Notes: generated by a model not told the origin, from the sequence alone. A stretch of DNA of 64,000 nt from Neoroseomonas alkaliterrae (GCF_014199195.1 NZ_JACIJE010000007.1:1-64000); one strand, 5' to 3'; shown: positions 6,621 through 15,277, counted from the first letter of the stretch. Program-made: numbers and translations.

Positions 6621-8614
6621 GGGCGTGGCTGGCGCGCAGCGGCGCGGACCTGCTGGCCGAGGAGCCGGCGGTGACCGCAGGCCTGCTCGCCGCCGCGCAG
6701 GCGACGCGCGGGCATCCCGGCATGCCGGAGCAGCAGGTGGCCTGGCAAGGCGCGATCGCCGCGCTGCGCGATGCGTTGCGCGCGGCCGGCGGCGCCGCCT
6801 GGACCGTGGCGCTGGAATACGACCTGATGCGCCTCGAGAAACGCGCGGATGCGGTGGTGCTGACCGATCGCGCGATCCTCGTGCTGGAGTTCAAGCAGAC
6901 CGATGCCTCTCCCGCCGCGCTGGCCGAGGCCGAGGATTACGCCCTGGACCTCCGGGACTTCCATGCCGGCAGCCGCGCCCATCCGATCCTCCCGGTGCTG
7001 GTGAGCGGCGGCGTTGCTGGCTTCGCGCCGCCGCGTCAGGCGCCGCTGCTCTGGCACGGCGTTCTGCCGCCGATCGTCTGCGGGCCGGATGGGCTGGCGG
7101 CGCTGTTCGGCTGGGTGCAGTCGGCTGCACCGTCCTCGCCCCTGGACGGTGCCGCCTGGCTCAACGCGCCCTATCGCCCGGTGCCGGGCATCGTCGAGGC
7201 AGCGACCATGCTGTTCGCGCGGCATGGCGTGGCCGAGATCGCCGCCGCGCGCGCGGATGCCGCGAACCTGCGCGAGACCTCCGAGGCGATCGCCCGCGCG
7301 GTGGCGCAGGCGCGGCGCGACCATGCCAAGCGCGTGGTCTTCGTCACCGGGATTCCCGGCGCGGGCAAGACGCTGTGCGGGCTGAACGCGGTGTTCGGCG
7401 CGGCGCGGCAGGACGGCGCGGCCTTCCTGACCGGCAATGCGCCGCTGGTCGCGGTGCTGCGCGAGGCGCTGGCGCGCGATGCGGTCGCTCGGTACCGCAC
7501 CGCCAAGGCGCAGGCGCTGCGCGAGGTGAAGGCGGCGATCCAGAACGTGCACCGCTTCCTCGAGGACGGCGCAGCCCCCGGCGCCGGCGCGCCGCCCGAG
7601 CGCATCATCGTCTTCGACGAGGCGCAGCGCGCCTGGGACGAGGCCAAGGCGCGCCGCGGCACCCAGAACCGACCGGGGAGGCTGACCATGAGCGAGCCGG
7701 CGCAGACGCTCGACATCATGGGCCGGCATCCCGGCTGGGCGGTGGTGGTGGCGCTGATCGGCAACGGGCAGGAGATCAACACCGGCGAGGCCGGCCTGCG
7801 CGAATGGGGCCGCGTGATCGCCGCCGATCCGCGCTGGGGCGCGCTGGCCGCGCGGCGCGTGCTGGAGGCGGCGGACCCGCTGCAGCGCCTGGCCGATGGC
7901 GCGCCACCGTGGCTCGCGATCGACCCTGCGCTCGACCTGACGGTGCCTTTGCGCGCGGTGCGCGACGCCTCGGTGGCGGGCTGGGTGGAGGCGGTGCTGG
8001 CCGGCGATTCCGCCGGCGCCGCGGCGATCGCGCGCGGCGCGGTGGAGTTCCCCGTGTACCTGTCGCGCGACCTCGATGTGGTGCGCGCGGCGCTGCGCGG
8101 CTTCGCGCGCGGGCGCCGGCGCGCGGGGCTGCTGCGGTCCTCGGGTGCCAAGCGTTTGCGCGGCGATGGGCTCGCCGCCGAGGTGCCGGCCGAAGATGTC
8201 GCGGACTGGTTCCTCAACGTCTGGCCGGACGTGCGCGCCAGCGATGCGCTGGAAGCCGCAGCGAGCGAATACGCCTGCCAGGGGCTCGAGCTCGACGTGG
8301 CGGGCCTGGCGTGGGGCGGCGATCTGGTCTGGCGTGACGGCGCCTGGGCTGCGCGCCGCTTCGCCGGCACGCGCTGGCAGGCGGAACGCAGCGAGGCGCA
8401 TTACGTGGTGAACACCTATCGCGTGCTGCTGACGCGCGCGCGCGGCGAGACGGTGGTCTGGGTCCCGCGCGGGAGTGCAGCCGACGATCCGTTCCATGAC
8501 CCGACGCGCGATGCGGCGGCCTATGACGCCGTCGCGGCATTCCTCCTGGCCTGCGGTGCGCGCCCGCTGACCTCCGCGGCGCCCAGGCGCGCCGCAGCCC
8601 CGACGCTGCTATGA
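6617..8614 (+). CDS. DUF2075 (Schlafen-like SF1) ATPase with N-terminal PD-(D/E)XK-like nuclease region
   Basis: The 665-aa protein has two parts. Residues about 60-95 contain 'RADAVVLTDRAILVLEFKQ', with Asp78, Glu91 and Lys93 spaced like a PD-(D/E)XK nuclease core. From about residue 235 it is a DUF2075-type P-loop ATPase: Walker A 'GIPGAGKTLCG' near 245-253, Walker B 'IIVFDEAQRAWD' near 330-340, a motif V-like 'YACQGLELDVAGL' and a motif VI-like 'NTYRVLLTRARG' near residue 600. DUF2075 proteins are predicted nucleic-acid helicases, and several families with this layout act in DNA processing or defence. The ATG overlaps the transporter stop. No role is proven. Confidence 0.82.
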   Translation: MRAWLARSGADLLAEEPAVTAGLLAAAQATRGHPGMPEQQVAWQGAIAALRDALRAAGGAAWTVALEYDLMRLEKRADAVVLTDRAILVLEFKQTDASPAALAEAEDYALDLRDFHAGSRAHPILPVLVSGGVAGFAPPRQAPLLWHGVLPPIVCGPDGLAALFGWVQSAAPSSPLDGAAWLNAPYRPVPGIVEAATMLFARHGVAEIAAARADAANLRETSEAIARAVAQARRDHAKRVVFVTGIPGAGKTLCGLNAVFGAARQDGAAFLTGNAPLVAVLREALARDAVARYRTAKAQALREVKAAIQNVHRFLEDGAAPGAGAPPERIIVFDEAQRAWDEAKARRGTQNRPGRLTMSEPAQTLDIMGRHPGWAVVVALIGNGQEINTGEAGLREWGRVIAADPRWGALAARRVLEAADPLQRLADGAPPWLAIDPALDLTVPLRAVRDASVAGWVEAVLAGDSAGAAAIARGAVEFPVYLSRDLDVVRAALRGFARGRRRAGLLRSSGAKRLRGDGLAAEVPAEDVADWFLNVWPDVRASDALEAAASEYACQGLELDVAGLAWGGDLVWRDGAWAARRFAGTRWQAERSEAHYVVNTYRVLLTRARGETVVWVPRGSAADDPFHDPTRDAAAYDAVAAFLLACGARPLTSAAPRRAAAPTLL

Positions 8615-9492
8615 AGGCCTCCATGCGCCCCCTGCTGATCGCCCTCCTCGCGCTTCTCGCCCTGCCCGCGGCGGCGCAGGAGATCAAGCTCGCCTCCTGG
8701 AACATCGCCTGGCTGAACACGCGGCCGGCCGGCCATCCCGACCTGCCGCCCCGCCTCCGCCCGCGCAGCGAGGCCGATTTCGCGCGGCTGCGCGCCTATG
8801 CCGAAAGGCTCGCGGCCGATGTCGTGGCGCTGCAGGAGGTGGACGGTCCGCTCGCCGCGGCGCGCGTCTTCGACCAGCGCGCCTACGACTTCCACTTCCC
8901 CGCCGAGACCGACATCCAGCGCGCGGGCTTCGCCTGGCGGCGCGAGCTCGAGGTCACGCGCAACCCGGACCTGATGGGCCTCGACACCGCGCCGACGGCG
9001 CGGCGTTCCCTGCGGCGCGGGGCCGACATCACCGTCCGCCGGCCGGGCGGGCCGCCGCTGCGCCTGCTCTCGGTGCATCTCGGCGCCGGCTGTTCCTTCA
9101 GTTCCGTCCGCCAGCCGAACACCTTCGAATGCCAGCGCCTCGGCCAGCAGGCGGAAGTGCTCGCGGGCTGGATCGCGGAGCGGCGGCGCGAGGGCATCGC
9201 CTTCGCCATCCTCGGCGACTTCAACCGCCGCATGGACCGCAACGACGACTTCCTCGCCATGCTGAACGAGGCGGCGCCGCTGCTGCGCGTGAACCAGGGC
9301 TTCGCGGACCCGTGCTGGGCGCGCGACGGCGGGGCGCGGCCCTTCATAGACCACATCCTGCTCGGCGGCCCCGCGCGCGGCTGGCTCGTGCGCGACAGTT
9401 TCCGCGTGCTGGTCTATGCCGAGCGCGACCCGGCGCTGCGCGACGTGCTGTCCGACCATTGCCCGATCAGCGTGCGGCTCGACGCGCGCTGA
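8611..9492 (+). CDS. secreted endonuclease/exonuclease/phosphatase-fold hydrolase
   Basis: The 293-aa protein starts with a signal peptide (hydrophobic core LLIALLALLALPAAAQ), so it is exported. The mature part is an EEP (DNase I-like) domain: 'KLASWNIAWLN', 'DVVALQEVDG', 'LLSVHLGAGC', the metal/catalytic 'FAILGDFNRRMDR' and the final 'LSDHCPISVRL'. The substrate may be nucleic acid or phosphoester and is not predictable. The ATG at 8611 overlaps the DUF2075 stop (ATGA); a second ATG at 8623 gives a tighter signal peptide. Export means it cannot act directly with the cytosolic ATPase upstream. Confidence 0.88.
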   Translation: MKASMRPLLIALLALLALPAAAQEIKLASWNIAWLNTRPAGHPDLPPRLRPRSEADFARLRAYAERLAADVVALQEVDGPLAAARVFDQRAYDFHFPAETDIQRAGFAWRRELEVTRNPDLMGLDTAPTARRSLRRGADITVRRPGGPPLRLLSVHLGAGCSFSSVRQPNTFECQRLGQQAEVLAGWIAERRREGIAFAILGDFNRRMDRNDDFLAMLNEAAPLLRVNQGFADPCWARDGGARPFIDHILLGGPARGWLVRDSFRVLVYAERDPALRDVLSDHCPISVRLDAR

Positions 9493-10724
9493 TGAGCACC
9501 GCGCCCGGCTTCGCCCGCATCACGCTGCCGCTCGCGGCGATCAACTTCCTCAACCAGTGCAATCGCGGGATGGTGGCGACGATCGGGCCGCTGCTCGCCA
9601 TCGAGTTCGGGCTTTCCGCCTCGGAACTCGGGCTGCTGGCCGCCTGCTTCTTCGCGGCCTACGCCGCGGCCCAGCTGCCGATCGGCATCGCCCTCGACCT
9701 CTACGGCCCGCGCCGGGTGCAGAGCAGCCTCGCGATCCTCTCGGCCGTGGGCTTCCTGATGAGCGCGGCCGCGCCGGATGTCGTCACGCTCGCGCTGGCG
9801 CGCATCGTCTGCGGCTTCGGCCTCGCGGCCGGGCTGATGGCGATGCTCAAGGCCAATTCGCAATGGTATCCGAAGGAGCGCGTGGCGGCGGTCACCGGCG
9901 CGGGCCTGTTCCTCGCCGGCATGGGCGGCATGGCGGCCACCGTGCCGGTGCAGTCGGCGATCCCGGTCCTGGGCTGGCGCGGCATCTTCGTGGTGCTGGC
10001 GGTGCTGTCGGTGGCGGCGGCGGCCTGGATCCGCGCCTCGGTGCCCGACCGGCCCGCCGCCGCCATGCCGCAGCGGCGCAGCATCGGCAGCGAGATGGCG
10101 GAGTTCGGCCGCATCTTCCGCGACCGGCCCTTCCTGCGCTTCCTGCCGGCGATCATGGTGCTCTCAGCGCTCAACTTCACCTTCCAGGGGCTGTGGGCGG
10201 GGCCGTGGCTGCGCGACGTGGGCGGGCTCGATGACGGGCTGCGCGCGGTAGGGCTGCTGATCTACGCGCTCGGGATGGTCACCGGCAGCCTCGTGACCGG
10301 GCAGGCGGCCTCCTTCGCGCAGGCGCGCGGCTTCTCGCCGATGTTCGTGCCCTATCTCGGCATCGCCGGCGTGCTCGCGGCGCAGGCGGCGCTGATCGCC
10401 GCGCCCTCGGGCTTCTGGAACGTGGCGCCGATCTGGTTCCTCTTCTCCTTCTGCGGCTCGGTCGGCGTTGCGGGCTATGCGGCGGTGGGGCAGGGCTTCC
10501 CGCCGGAGCTGCAGGGGCGGGTCGCGACCGCGATCAACTTCTCGATGCTGGTGCTGGTGTTCGTCCTGCAGACCGGGATCGGCGCCATCCTCGACCTCTG
10601 GCCGCGCACGGCGGCAGGGGGCTGGAACCCGGCCGGCTATGCGGTGGCGCTCGGCGTGACGTTCCTGTTGCAGGCGCTCGCCGCAGCATGGATCGTGGTG
10701 GCGCCGAGGGGGAGGGCCGCATGA
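9492..10724 (+). CDS. MFS transporter
   Basis: This 410-aa protein has about twelve hydrophobic segments and MFS landmarks, including 'GIALDLYGPRRVQSS' between helices 2 and 3 and 'ARIVCGFGLAAGLMAMLKAN' in helix 4. It resembles the nitrate/sugar-acid type MFS group, but the substrate is unknown. Its ATG shares one base with the EEP gene stop (TGATG). Its own stop overlaps the PPK2 start, so expression is tied to both neighbours. Confidence 0.9.
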   Translation: MSTAPGFARITLPLAAINFLNQCNRGMVATIGPLLAIEFGLSASELGLLAACFFAAYAAAQLPIGIALDLYGPRRVQSSLAILSAVGFLMSAAAPDVVTLALARIVCGFGLAAGLMAMLKANSQWYPKERVAAVTGAGLFLAGMGGMAATVPVQSAIPVLGWRGIFVVLAVLSVAAAAWIRASVPDRPAAAMPQRRSIGSEMAEFGRIFRDRPFLRFLPAIMVLSALNFTFQGLWAGPWLRDVGGLDDGLRAVGLLIYALGMVTGSLVTGQAASFAQARGFSPMFVPYLGIAGVLAAQAALIAAPSGFWNVAPIWFLFSFCGSVGVAGYAAVGQGFPPELQGRVATAINFSMLVLVFVLQTGIGAILDLWPRTAAGGWNPAGYAVALGVTFLLQALAAAWIVVAPRGRAA

Positions 10725-11602
10725 TCACCAAGCGCACCGAGAGGATCCTGGACCGCTACCGCGTCACCGCGGGCAAGGGCTTCCGGTTGCGGGACTGCGA
10801 CCCCGCCGACACGGGCGGGCTGGACCTCGAGAAGAACCACGCGGCCGAGCTGCTGCAGAAGGGCGTGGAGCGGCTCGCGGAACTGCAGGACATGCTCTAC
10901 GCGCAGGACCGCTGGTCGCTGCTGTGCATCTTCCAGGCGATGGACGCGGCCGGGAAGGACGGGGCGATCAAGCACGTCTTCTCGGGCGTCAACCCGCAGG
11001 GCTGCCAGGTGCATTCCTTCAAGGCGCCCAACGCCATGGAGCTCGACCACGACTTCCTCTGGCGCCATTCCACCGCCCTGCCCGAGCGCGGGCGCATCGG
11101 CATCCACAACCGCTCCTGGTACGAGGAGGTGCTGGTGGTGCGCGTGCATCCGCAATTCCTCGAGGGCCAGAAGCTGCCGCCGCGGCTGGTGGGCAAGGCC
11201 ATCTGGGAGGAGCGGCTCGAGGACATCGCGGCCTATGAACGCTACCTCGCCCGGCAGGGCACGGTGGTGCTCAAGTTCTTCCTCAATGTCAGCAAGGAGG
11301 AGCAGAAGCGCCGCTTCCTCTCGCGCATCGAGGAGCCGGCGAAGAACTGGAAGTTCTCGGCGAACGACGTCGCCGAGCGGGCGCACTGGGACGCCTACAT
11401 GAAGGCCTACGAGGCCGCGATCCGCGGCACGGCGGCGAGGCACGCGCCATGGTTCGTGGTGCCGGCGGACACCAAGTGGTTCACGCGGCTGGTGGTGGTG
11501 GCCGCGATCATCGAGGCGCTGGAGGCGCTCGACCTGCACTACCCCAAGGTGACGAAGGCGCAGAAGGCGGCGCTGGAGGTGGCGAGGAAGGCGTTGGTCT
11601 AG
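10721..11602 (+). CDS. polyphosphate kinase 2 family protein (polyP:nucleotide phosphotransferase)
   Basis: The 293-aa protein is a one-domain PPK2. It has Walker A 'MDAAGKDG' at residues 74-81, the 'GVNPQGCQVHSFKAPNA' block, 'HNRSWYEEVLVVRVHP' and 'AERAHWDAYMKAYEAA'. PPK2 enzymes use inorganic polyphosphate to phosphorylate AMP, ADP or GDP. The subclass cannot be fixed by eye, though the sequence looks closest to the short 'polyphosphate:nucleotide phosphotransferase' group. It ends a five-gene overlapping run. Its TAG stop shares a CTAG palindrome with the stop of the convergent CMD gene. Confidence 0.92.
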   Translation: MITKRTERILDRYRVTAGKGFRLRDCDPADTGGLDLEKNHAAELLQKGVERLAELQDMLYAQDRWSLLCIFQAMDAAGKDGAIKHVFSGVNPQGCQVHSFKAPNAMELDHDFLWRHSTALPERGRIGIHNRSWYEEVLVVRVHPQFLEGQKLPPRLVGKAIWEERLEDIAAYERYLARQGTVVLKFFLNVSKEEQKRRFLSRIEEPAKNWKFSANDVAERAHWDAYMKAYEAAIRGTAARHAPWFVVPADTKWFTRLVVVAAIIEALEALDLHYPKVTKAQKAALEVARKALV

Positions 11603-11940
11603 CCCTCGTTTACCCTGTCCAGCGCATGCAGCGCATAGGTGAAGGCCGCGCCCGCATTCAGCGCGATCGCGACGCCGAGCGCCTCCGCGATCTCCTCCTT
11701 CGTCGCGCCTGCGGCCAGCGCCTTGCGCACATGCGCGTCCATGCAGCCCTCGCATTTCGTGGTGATCGCCACCGCCAGGGCGATGAACTCCCGCGTCTTG
11801 GCATCGAGGTGCTGCGTCTTCGCCGCGCCGTTCGACAGCGCGACGAAGCCCTTCACGATCTCGGGGTGAAGCTGCCCGAGCTCCTTGCCGCGCTCGCGCA
11901 GCGCGGCGGAATAGGCGGGCCAGTCCTTGATGGCGCTCAT
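11599..11940 (-). CDS. carboxymuconolactone decarboxylase (AhpD-like) family protein
   Basis: The 113-aa protein has the AhpD-fold signature 'AVAITTKCEGCMDAHVRKAL', with a CxxC pair and nearby His like alkylhydroperoxidase AhpD proteins. Family members reduce peroxides or disulfide partners. 'EIVKGFVALSNGAAK' in the N-terminal helix region also fits. It converges on ppk2, and the two stops overlap by three bases. The upstream 200 bases contain no other gene. Confidence 0.92.
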   Translation of the reverse strand: MSAIKDWPAYSAALRERGKELGQLHPEIVKGFVALSNGAAKTQHLDAKTREFIALAVAITTKCEGCMDAHVRKALAAGATKEEIAEALGVAIALNAGAAFTYALHALDRVNEG

Positions 11941-12097
11941 CGGGCGATCCCCTGCAACGACGAATCGGGCGCGGGGCCGATCCCCCGTGCCCGTCCATCA
12001 TCGCGCCGGATCGGGTGCGGCGCCACCCGGCCGGCCCGGGCGCTGACCGGCTCCACTGCGCTTCACGGCCGAAGCCAGGCGATCACGACTTGAACCA

Positions 12098-12130
12098 GGC
12101 CCCCCGGCCCCTGCCGGGCTGCCGGGGGCC
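12098..12130 (-). terminator. GC-rich hairpin downstream of the peptide-binding protein gene
   Basis: About ten-base arms (GGCCCCCCGGC and GCCGGGGGCC, one extra C on the left) face each other around a short GC loop, 13 bases after the stop of the minus-strand binding-protein gene. No U-tract follows on the minus strand, so it is an atypical or Rho-assisted terminator at best. Confidence 0.35.
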
Positions 12131-12142
12131 TCCGCGCCCGGC

Positions 12143-13726
12143 CTACTGCCCCACGCGCACGAAGCGCAGCGGGAAGTAGTTGTCCGCGAGCTGCTGCAGC
12201 GTGATGTTCTGCCGCGCCGCCCAGATCACCACCTGCTGGTGCAGCGGGATGTGCCCGACATCCTCGGCATGGATCCGCATCGCCTGGTTGATCAGCTCCT
12301 GCCGCCGGGCGCGGTCGGTCTCGGTGGCGATCTGCTCGACCAGCGCATCGAAGCGCGGGTTCGAATAGCCGCCGGAGTTGAACACCCCGCGCGTGCCGTC
12401 GCGCGTGCCCATCAGGTTGAACAGCGCGTTGTGCGCGTCGTAGGTCGGCGGCGTCCAGCCGAGCATGAAGAACGAGGTGTTGTAGCGCGGCCCCAGGATC
12501 TCCGCGAAATAGCGCGCGCGCGTCTGCGCGTTGAGCTGCACGCGGATGCCGACGCGCGCGAGCATGGCGACCACGGCGGTGCAGATCGCCTCGTCGTTCA
12601 CGTAGCGGTCGTTGGGGCAGTCCATGCCGACCTGGAAGCCGTTGGGGTAGCCGGCCTCGGCGAGCAGGCGGCGCGCCTCCTCGGGGTTCGGCCGCACGCG
12701 GAGCGCGCGATCCAGCTCCTCGGTGTGGCCATTCACGCCCGGGCCGATCATCAGCGCGGTCGGGCGCGCCTGGCCGCGCATGACGGTGCGCGCGATCGCC
12801 TCGTTGTCGATGGCGAGCTGCATCGCCCGGCGCACGCGCACGTCGCGGAAGGGGTTGCGGCCGCGCACGTCGGACTTCAGCAGCTCCTCGCGGCTCTGGT
12901 CCATGCCGAGATAGATGGTCCGCAGCTCGGCCTGCTGGTGGATGCGGATGCCGGGGCTGCGCGAAAGGCGGTCGGTGTCCTGGGGCGGCACGGTATAGAC
13001 CATGTCCACCTCGCCGCTGATCAGCGCGGCGACGCGCGTCGCGTCATTGGCGATGACGTTGAACTCGACGCGGGTGAGATTGTGCTCCGGCCGGTCCCAC
13101 CAGGCGGGGTTGGGGGCGAGGACGGTGCGCCGGTCGGGCTCGCGGCTGACGAGCACGAAGGGGCCGGTGCCCATGGCGTTGCGGGTGGCGAAGTTCTCCG
13201 CCCGCTGGGTCAGGTCCGCGACGCGCTGGGCGCTGTTCCGCTCGGCCCAGGCGCGGGACATGATGCCCCAGCCGGTGATCTCCTCGACGAAGATCGGGTT
13301 GGGGCGATGCGTCTCGAACTCGATGACGGAGGGGGAGACGACCCGCGCCTCCTTCACCGAGGCGAAATAGGCGGTGATGTTCGAGCCCGGCCCCCGCGCC
13401 CGCTCGAAGGAGAAGAGCACGTCGTCGGCGCTCAGCGGCGTGCCGTCCGAGAAGCGCACGCCCTCGCGCAAATGGAAGCGCCAGACGGTGGGGGAGGGCT
13501 GTTCCCAGCGCGCGGCGAGCGCCGGCTCGACGGCGAGCTGCCGGTTCCGCCGCACCAGCGGCTCGTAGATGTTGGCGTTGAAGGAGAGGAGGAAGGTCTC
13601 GTTCCGCGCGTAGGGATCCATCGAGTTGACGTCGCCGTCATTGGCCCAGCGGAAGGTATTGGCCTGCGCGGCGAGGGTGGTCCCGGCGAACAGGGCTGCG
13701 GCGGCGAGAAGCGATCGGCGCGGCAT
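12143..13726 (-). CDS. ABC transporter substrate-binding protein, peptide/nickel (SBP_bac_5) type
   Basis: The 527-aa periplasmic protein begins with a signal peptide (LLAAAALFAGTTLAAQA). The SBP_bac_5 fold shows in 'DVNSMDPYARNETFLLSFNA', 'FHLREGVRFSDGTPLSADDV', 'NAMGTGPFVLVSREPD' and 'RRAMQLAIDNEAIA'. Such proteins bind oligopeptides or other cations and solutes for Dpp/Opp-type importers. It is an orphan here, with no permease or ATPase gene on either side, so the partner transporter must be elsewhere. An AT-richer 140-base region upstream likely holds its promoter. Confidence 0.92.
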   Translation of the reverse strand: MPRRSLLAAAALFAGTTLAAQANTFRWANDGDVNSMDPYARNETFLLSFNANIYEPLVRRNRQLAVEPALAARWEQPSPTVWRFHLREGVRFSDGTPLSADDVLFSFERARGPGSNITAYFASVKEARVVSPSVIEFETHRPNPIFVEEITGWGIMSRAWAERNSAQRVADLTQRAENFATRNAMGTGPFVLVSREPDRRTVLAPNPAWWDRPEHNLTRVEFNVIANDATRVAALISGEVDMVYTVPPQDTDRLSRSPGIRIHQQAELRTIYLGMDQSREELLKSDVRGRNPFRDVRVRRAMQLAIDNEAIARTVMRGQARPTALMIGPGVNGHTEELDRALRVRPNPEEARRLLAEAGYPNGFQVGMDCPNDRYVNDEAICTAVVAMLARVGIRVQLNAQTRARYFAEILGPRYNTSFFMLGWTPPTYDAHNALFNLMGTRDGTRGVFNSGGYSNPRFDALVEQIATETDRARRQELINQAMRIHAEDVGHIPLHQQVVIWAARQNITLQQLADNYFPLRFVRVGQ

Positions 13727-13814
13727 CGGCGGCTCCGTGAGTTTATCGTGAAAACAGCGTTAGCCCGTTTCGCGCATCACGAAAAGAGCGCACCAGACAT
13801 GCGCGCAAAACGCA

Positions 13815-13846
13815 ACGGGGCGCCACCCCTGCGGGTAGCGCCCCGT
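13815..13846 (-). terminator. intrinsic-type terminator after the ATP synthase F0 operon
   Basis: Arms ACGGGGCGC (13815-13823) and GCGCCCCGT (13838-13846) pair perfectly and the stem continues imperfectly inward. On the minus strand a TTTT run follows within a few bases. It lies 24 bases past the b-subunit stop, which fits termination of the atp transcript. Confidence 0.6.
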
Positions 13847-13869
13847 CCTGTTTCGCGTGCTGCGGGAAG

Positions 13870-14358
13870 TCAGGCGGCGCGCAGCGCCTTGGGCAGTTCC
13901 GCGAGGCTCTGTTCGACCAGCGCCGCATCCGCGGCCGCGTCAATCCCCTCGCGCAGCACCGCGCGCGCCGCCGCGGCGGCGATGTCGGCCGCGGCAATGC
14001 GCACATCGGCCACCGCGCTTGCCTCGGCGGCGGCGATGCGGTCGAGCGCCATGCGCTCGCGGCGCTTCGCGGCGGCCTCGGCCTCGGCCGCGGCGGCCTC
14101 GGCGATGCGCTCGGCCTCGGCGCGGGCGCGGGCGAGCAGCTCCTCCGCCTCGCGGGCGGCGGCCTGACGCTCGGCCTCGGCGGCCTGCATCATCTGCTCG
14201 GCCTGGGCGCGCAGCTCGGCCGCCTCGTCGAGCTGGCGGCGGATGCCCGCGGCCTTGGCGTCGAGCGCCGAAGTCGCCACCGCCCACAGCTTCTTGCCCA
14301 GCAGGGCGAAGAACAGGACGAAGGAGACGGCGACCCAGAACTTCGGATCAGACATCAT
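13870..14358 (-). CDS. atpF: F0F1 ATP synthase subunit b
   Basis: The 162-aa protein has an N-terminal membrane helix (residues about 5-28, 'FWVAVSFVLFFALLGKKLW') and a long Ala/Glu/Arg-rich helix to residue 125. This is the peripheral-stalk b subunit that joins F0 to F1. It is last in the order I-a-c-b'-b, as in other alphaproteobacteria. Its start overlaps the b' stop (ATGATG, so either of two adjacent ATGs could be used). No F1 genes are present in the window; they are normally at a separate locus in this group. Confidence 0.93.
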   Translation of the reverse strand: MMSDPKFWVAVSFVLFFALLGKKLWAVATSALDAKAAGIRRQLDEAAELRAQAEQMMQAAEAERQAAAREAEELLARARAEAERIAEAAAAEAEAAAKRRERMALDRIAAAEASAVADVRIAAADIAAAAARAVLREGIDAAADAALVEQSLAELPKALRAA

Positions 14359-14957
14359 GCCCTCCCGCGCGCGGCGAGTTCACGCCCGACCGCCGCCTCG
14401 ATGGCGGCGCGGTCGGCCCGGCCGACGAGCTTGCTCACCAGCGCCTCCGCCGTGTCGGCCGCGACCCCGCGCAGCGCGCCCATCGCGGCGGCGCGGGCGG
14501 CCTCGATGCGCGCCTCGGCCTCGGCGATCTGCGCGTTCAGCCGCGCGGTGAGCGCGTCCGCCTTCGCATCCGTCTCGGCCTGGGCCGCCTGCAGCGCGGC
14601 GGCCACCTGCGCGCGGGCGGCGGCGCGGGCCTCCTCCGTCGCGGCGCGATGGGCGGCCATCGCGGCATCGGCCTCGGTCTTGGCCGCCTGCGCGGCCTCG
14701 AGGTCGGCGGCGATGCGCGCCTGGCGGTTCTCGATCACCGCACCGACGCGCGGCAGTACCACGCGGGACATCAGGTAGATCAGCGCGGCGAAGATGATGA
14801 GCTGCCACACCACCTGGCCGACCAGCAGCCGGCCCTGCTCGGGGTGGCCGAAGGCGAGCTGGGGCATGCCCTCGACGGGCACGCTGCTCGTGCTCGCGGC
14901 CATCGCCGCGGCGGGCAGGATGGCGGCCAGGGCCGCCAGCAACGTCACTCGGCGCAT
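14355..14957 (-). CDS. atpG: F0F1 ATP synthase subunit b'
   Basis: This 200-aa second stalk subunit has an apparent N-terminal hydrophobic stretch (residues 3-20), a short loop containing 'GMPQLAFGHPEQGRLLVGQ', then the main membrane helix 'VWQLIIFAALIYLMSRVVLP' and a long Ala-rich helix. That layout is typical for b' of alphaproteobacteria. I chose the ATG at 14957 because GAGGAGAGA lies 7 bases upstream; a longer frame adds unrelated Arg/Pro sequence. It pairs with atpF to form the b/b' heterodimer. Some annotations call this gene atpF2 or atpX. Confidence 0.92.
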   Translation of the reverse strand: MRRVTLLAALAAILPAAAMAASTSSVPVEGMPQLAFGHPEQGRLLVGQVVWQLIIFAALIYLMSRVVLPRVGAVIENRQARIAADLEAAQAAKTEADAAMAAHRAATEEARAAARAQVAAALQAAQAETDAKADALTARLNAQIAEAEARIEAARAAAMGALRGVAADTAEALVSKLVGRADRAAIEAAVGRELAARGRA

Positions 14958-15052
14958 CGCCGTTCTCTCCTCGCCTCGATGCCCGGATGAAAGGCCGCCC
15001 GGGCAGGCCCGCACGCCCCGCCGCGCCCGGATGGGCGGGCGGGGCAGCGGCA

Positions 15053-15277
15053 TCAGGCGAACAGGATGAGGAAGGCGATCAGCAGCGCGAAGAGCGCCAC
15101 GGCTTCCGTCAGCGCGAAGCCCAGGATGCCGATCGGGAAGACCGCGTCACGGGCCGCCGGGTTGCGCGCCACGCTGTTGATCAGCGAGGAGAAGATGTTG
15201 CCGATGCCGAGACCAACGCCGAAGAGGGCGATGACGGCGATACCGGCCCCGAGGGCCTTCGCGGCGGCGACTTCCAT
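15053..15277 (-). CDS. atpE: F0F1 ATP synthase subunit c
   Basis: The 74-aa proteolipid has two membrane helices joined by the polar loop '[14 protein letters not shown]'. Its second helix carries the proton-carrying Glu within '[17 protein letters not shown]'. The first helix has the Gly-rich '[17 protein letters not shown]' used for ring packing. The ATG at 15277 is preceded by AAGGAAGG; a TTG two codons earlier is unlikely. Length and motifs are normal, with a Glu and no sodium-site signature that I can see. Confidence 0.96.
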   Translation of the reverse strand: MEVAAAKALGAGIAVIALFGVGLGIGNIFSSLINSVARNPAARDAVFPIGILGFALTEAVALFALLIAFLILFA

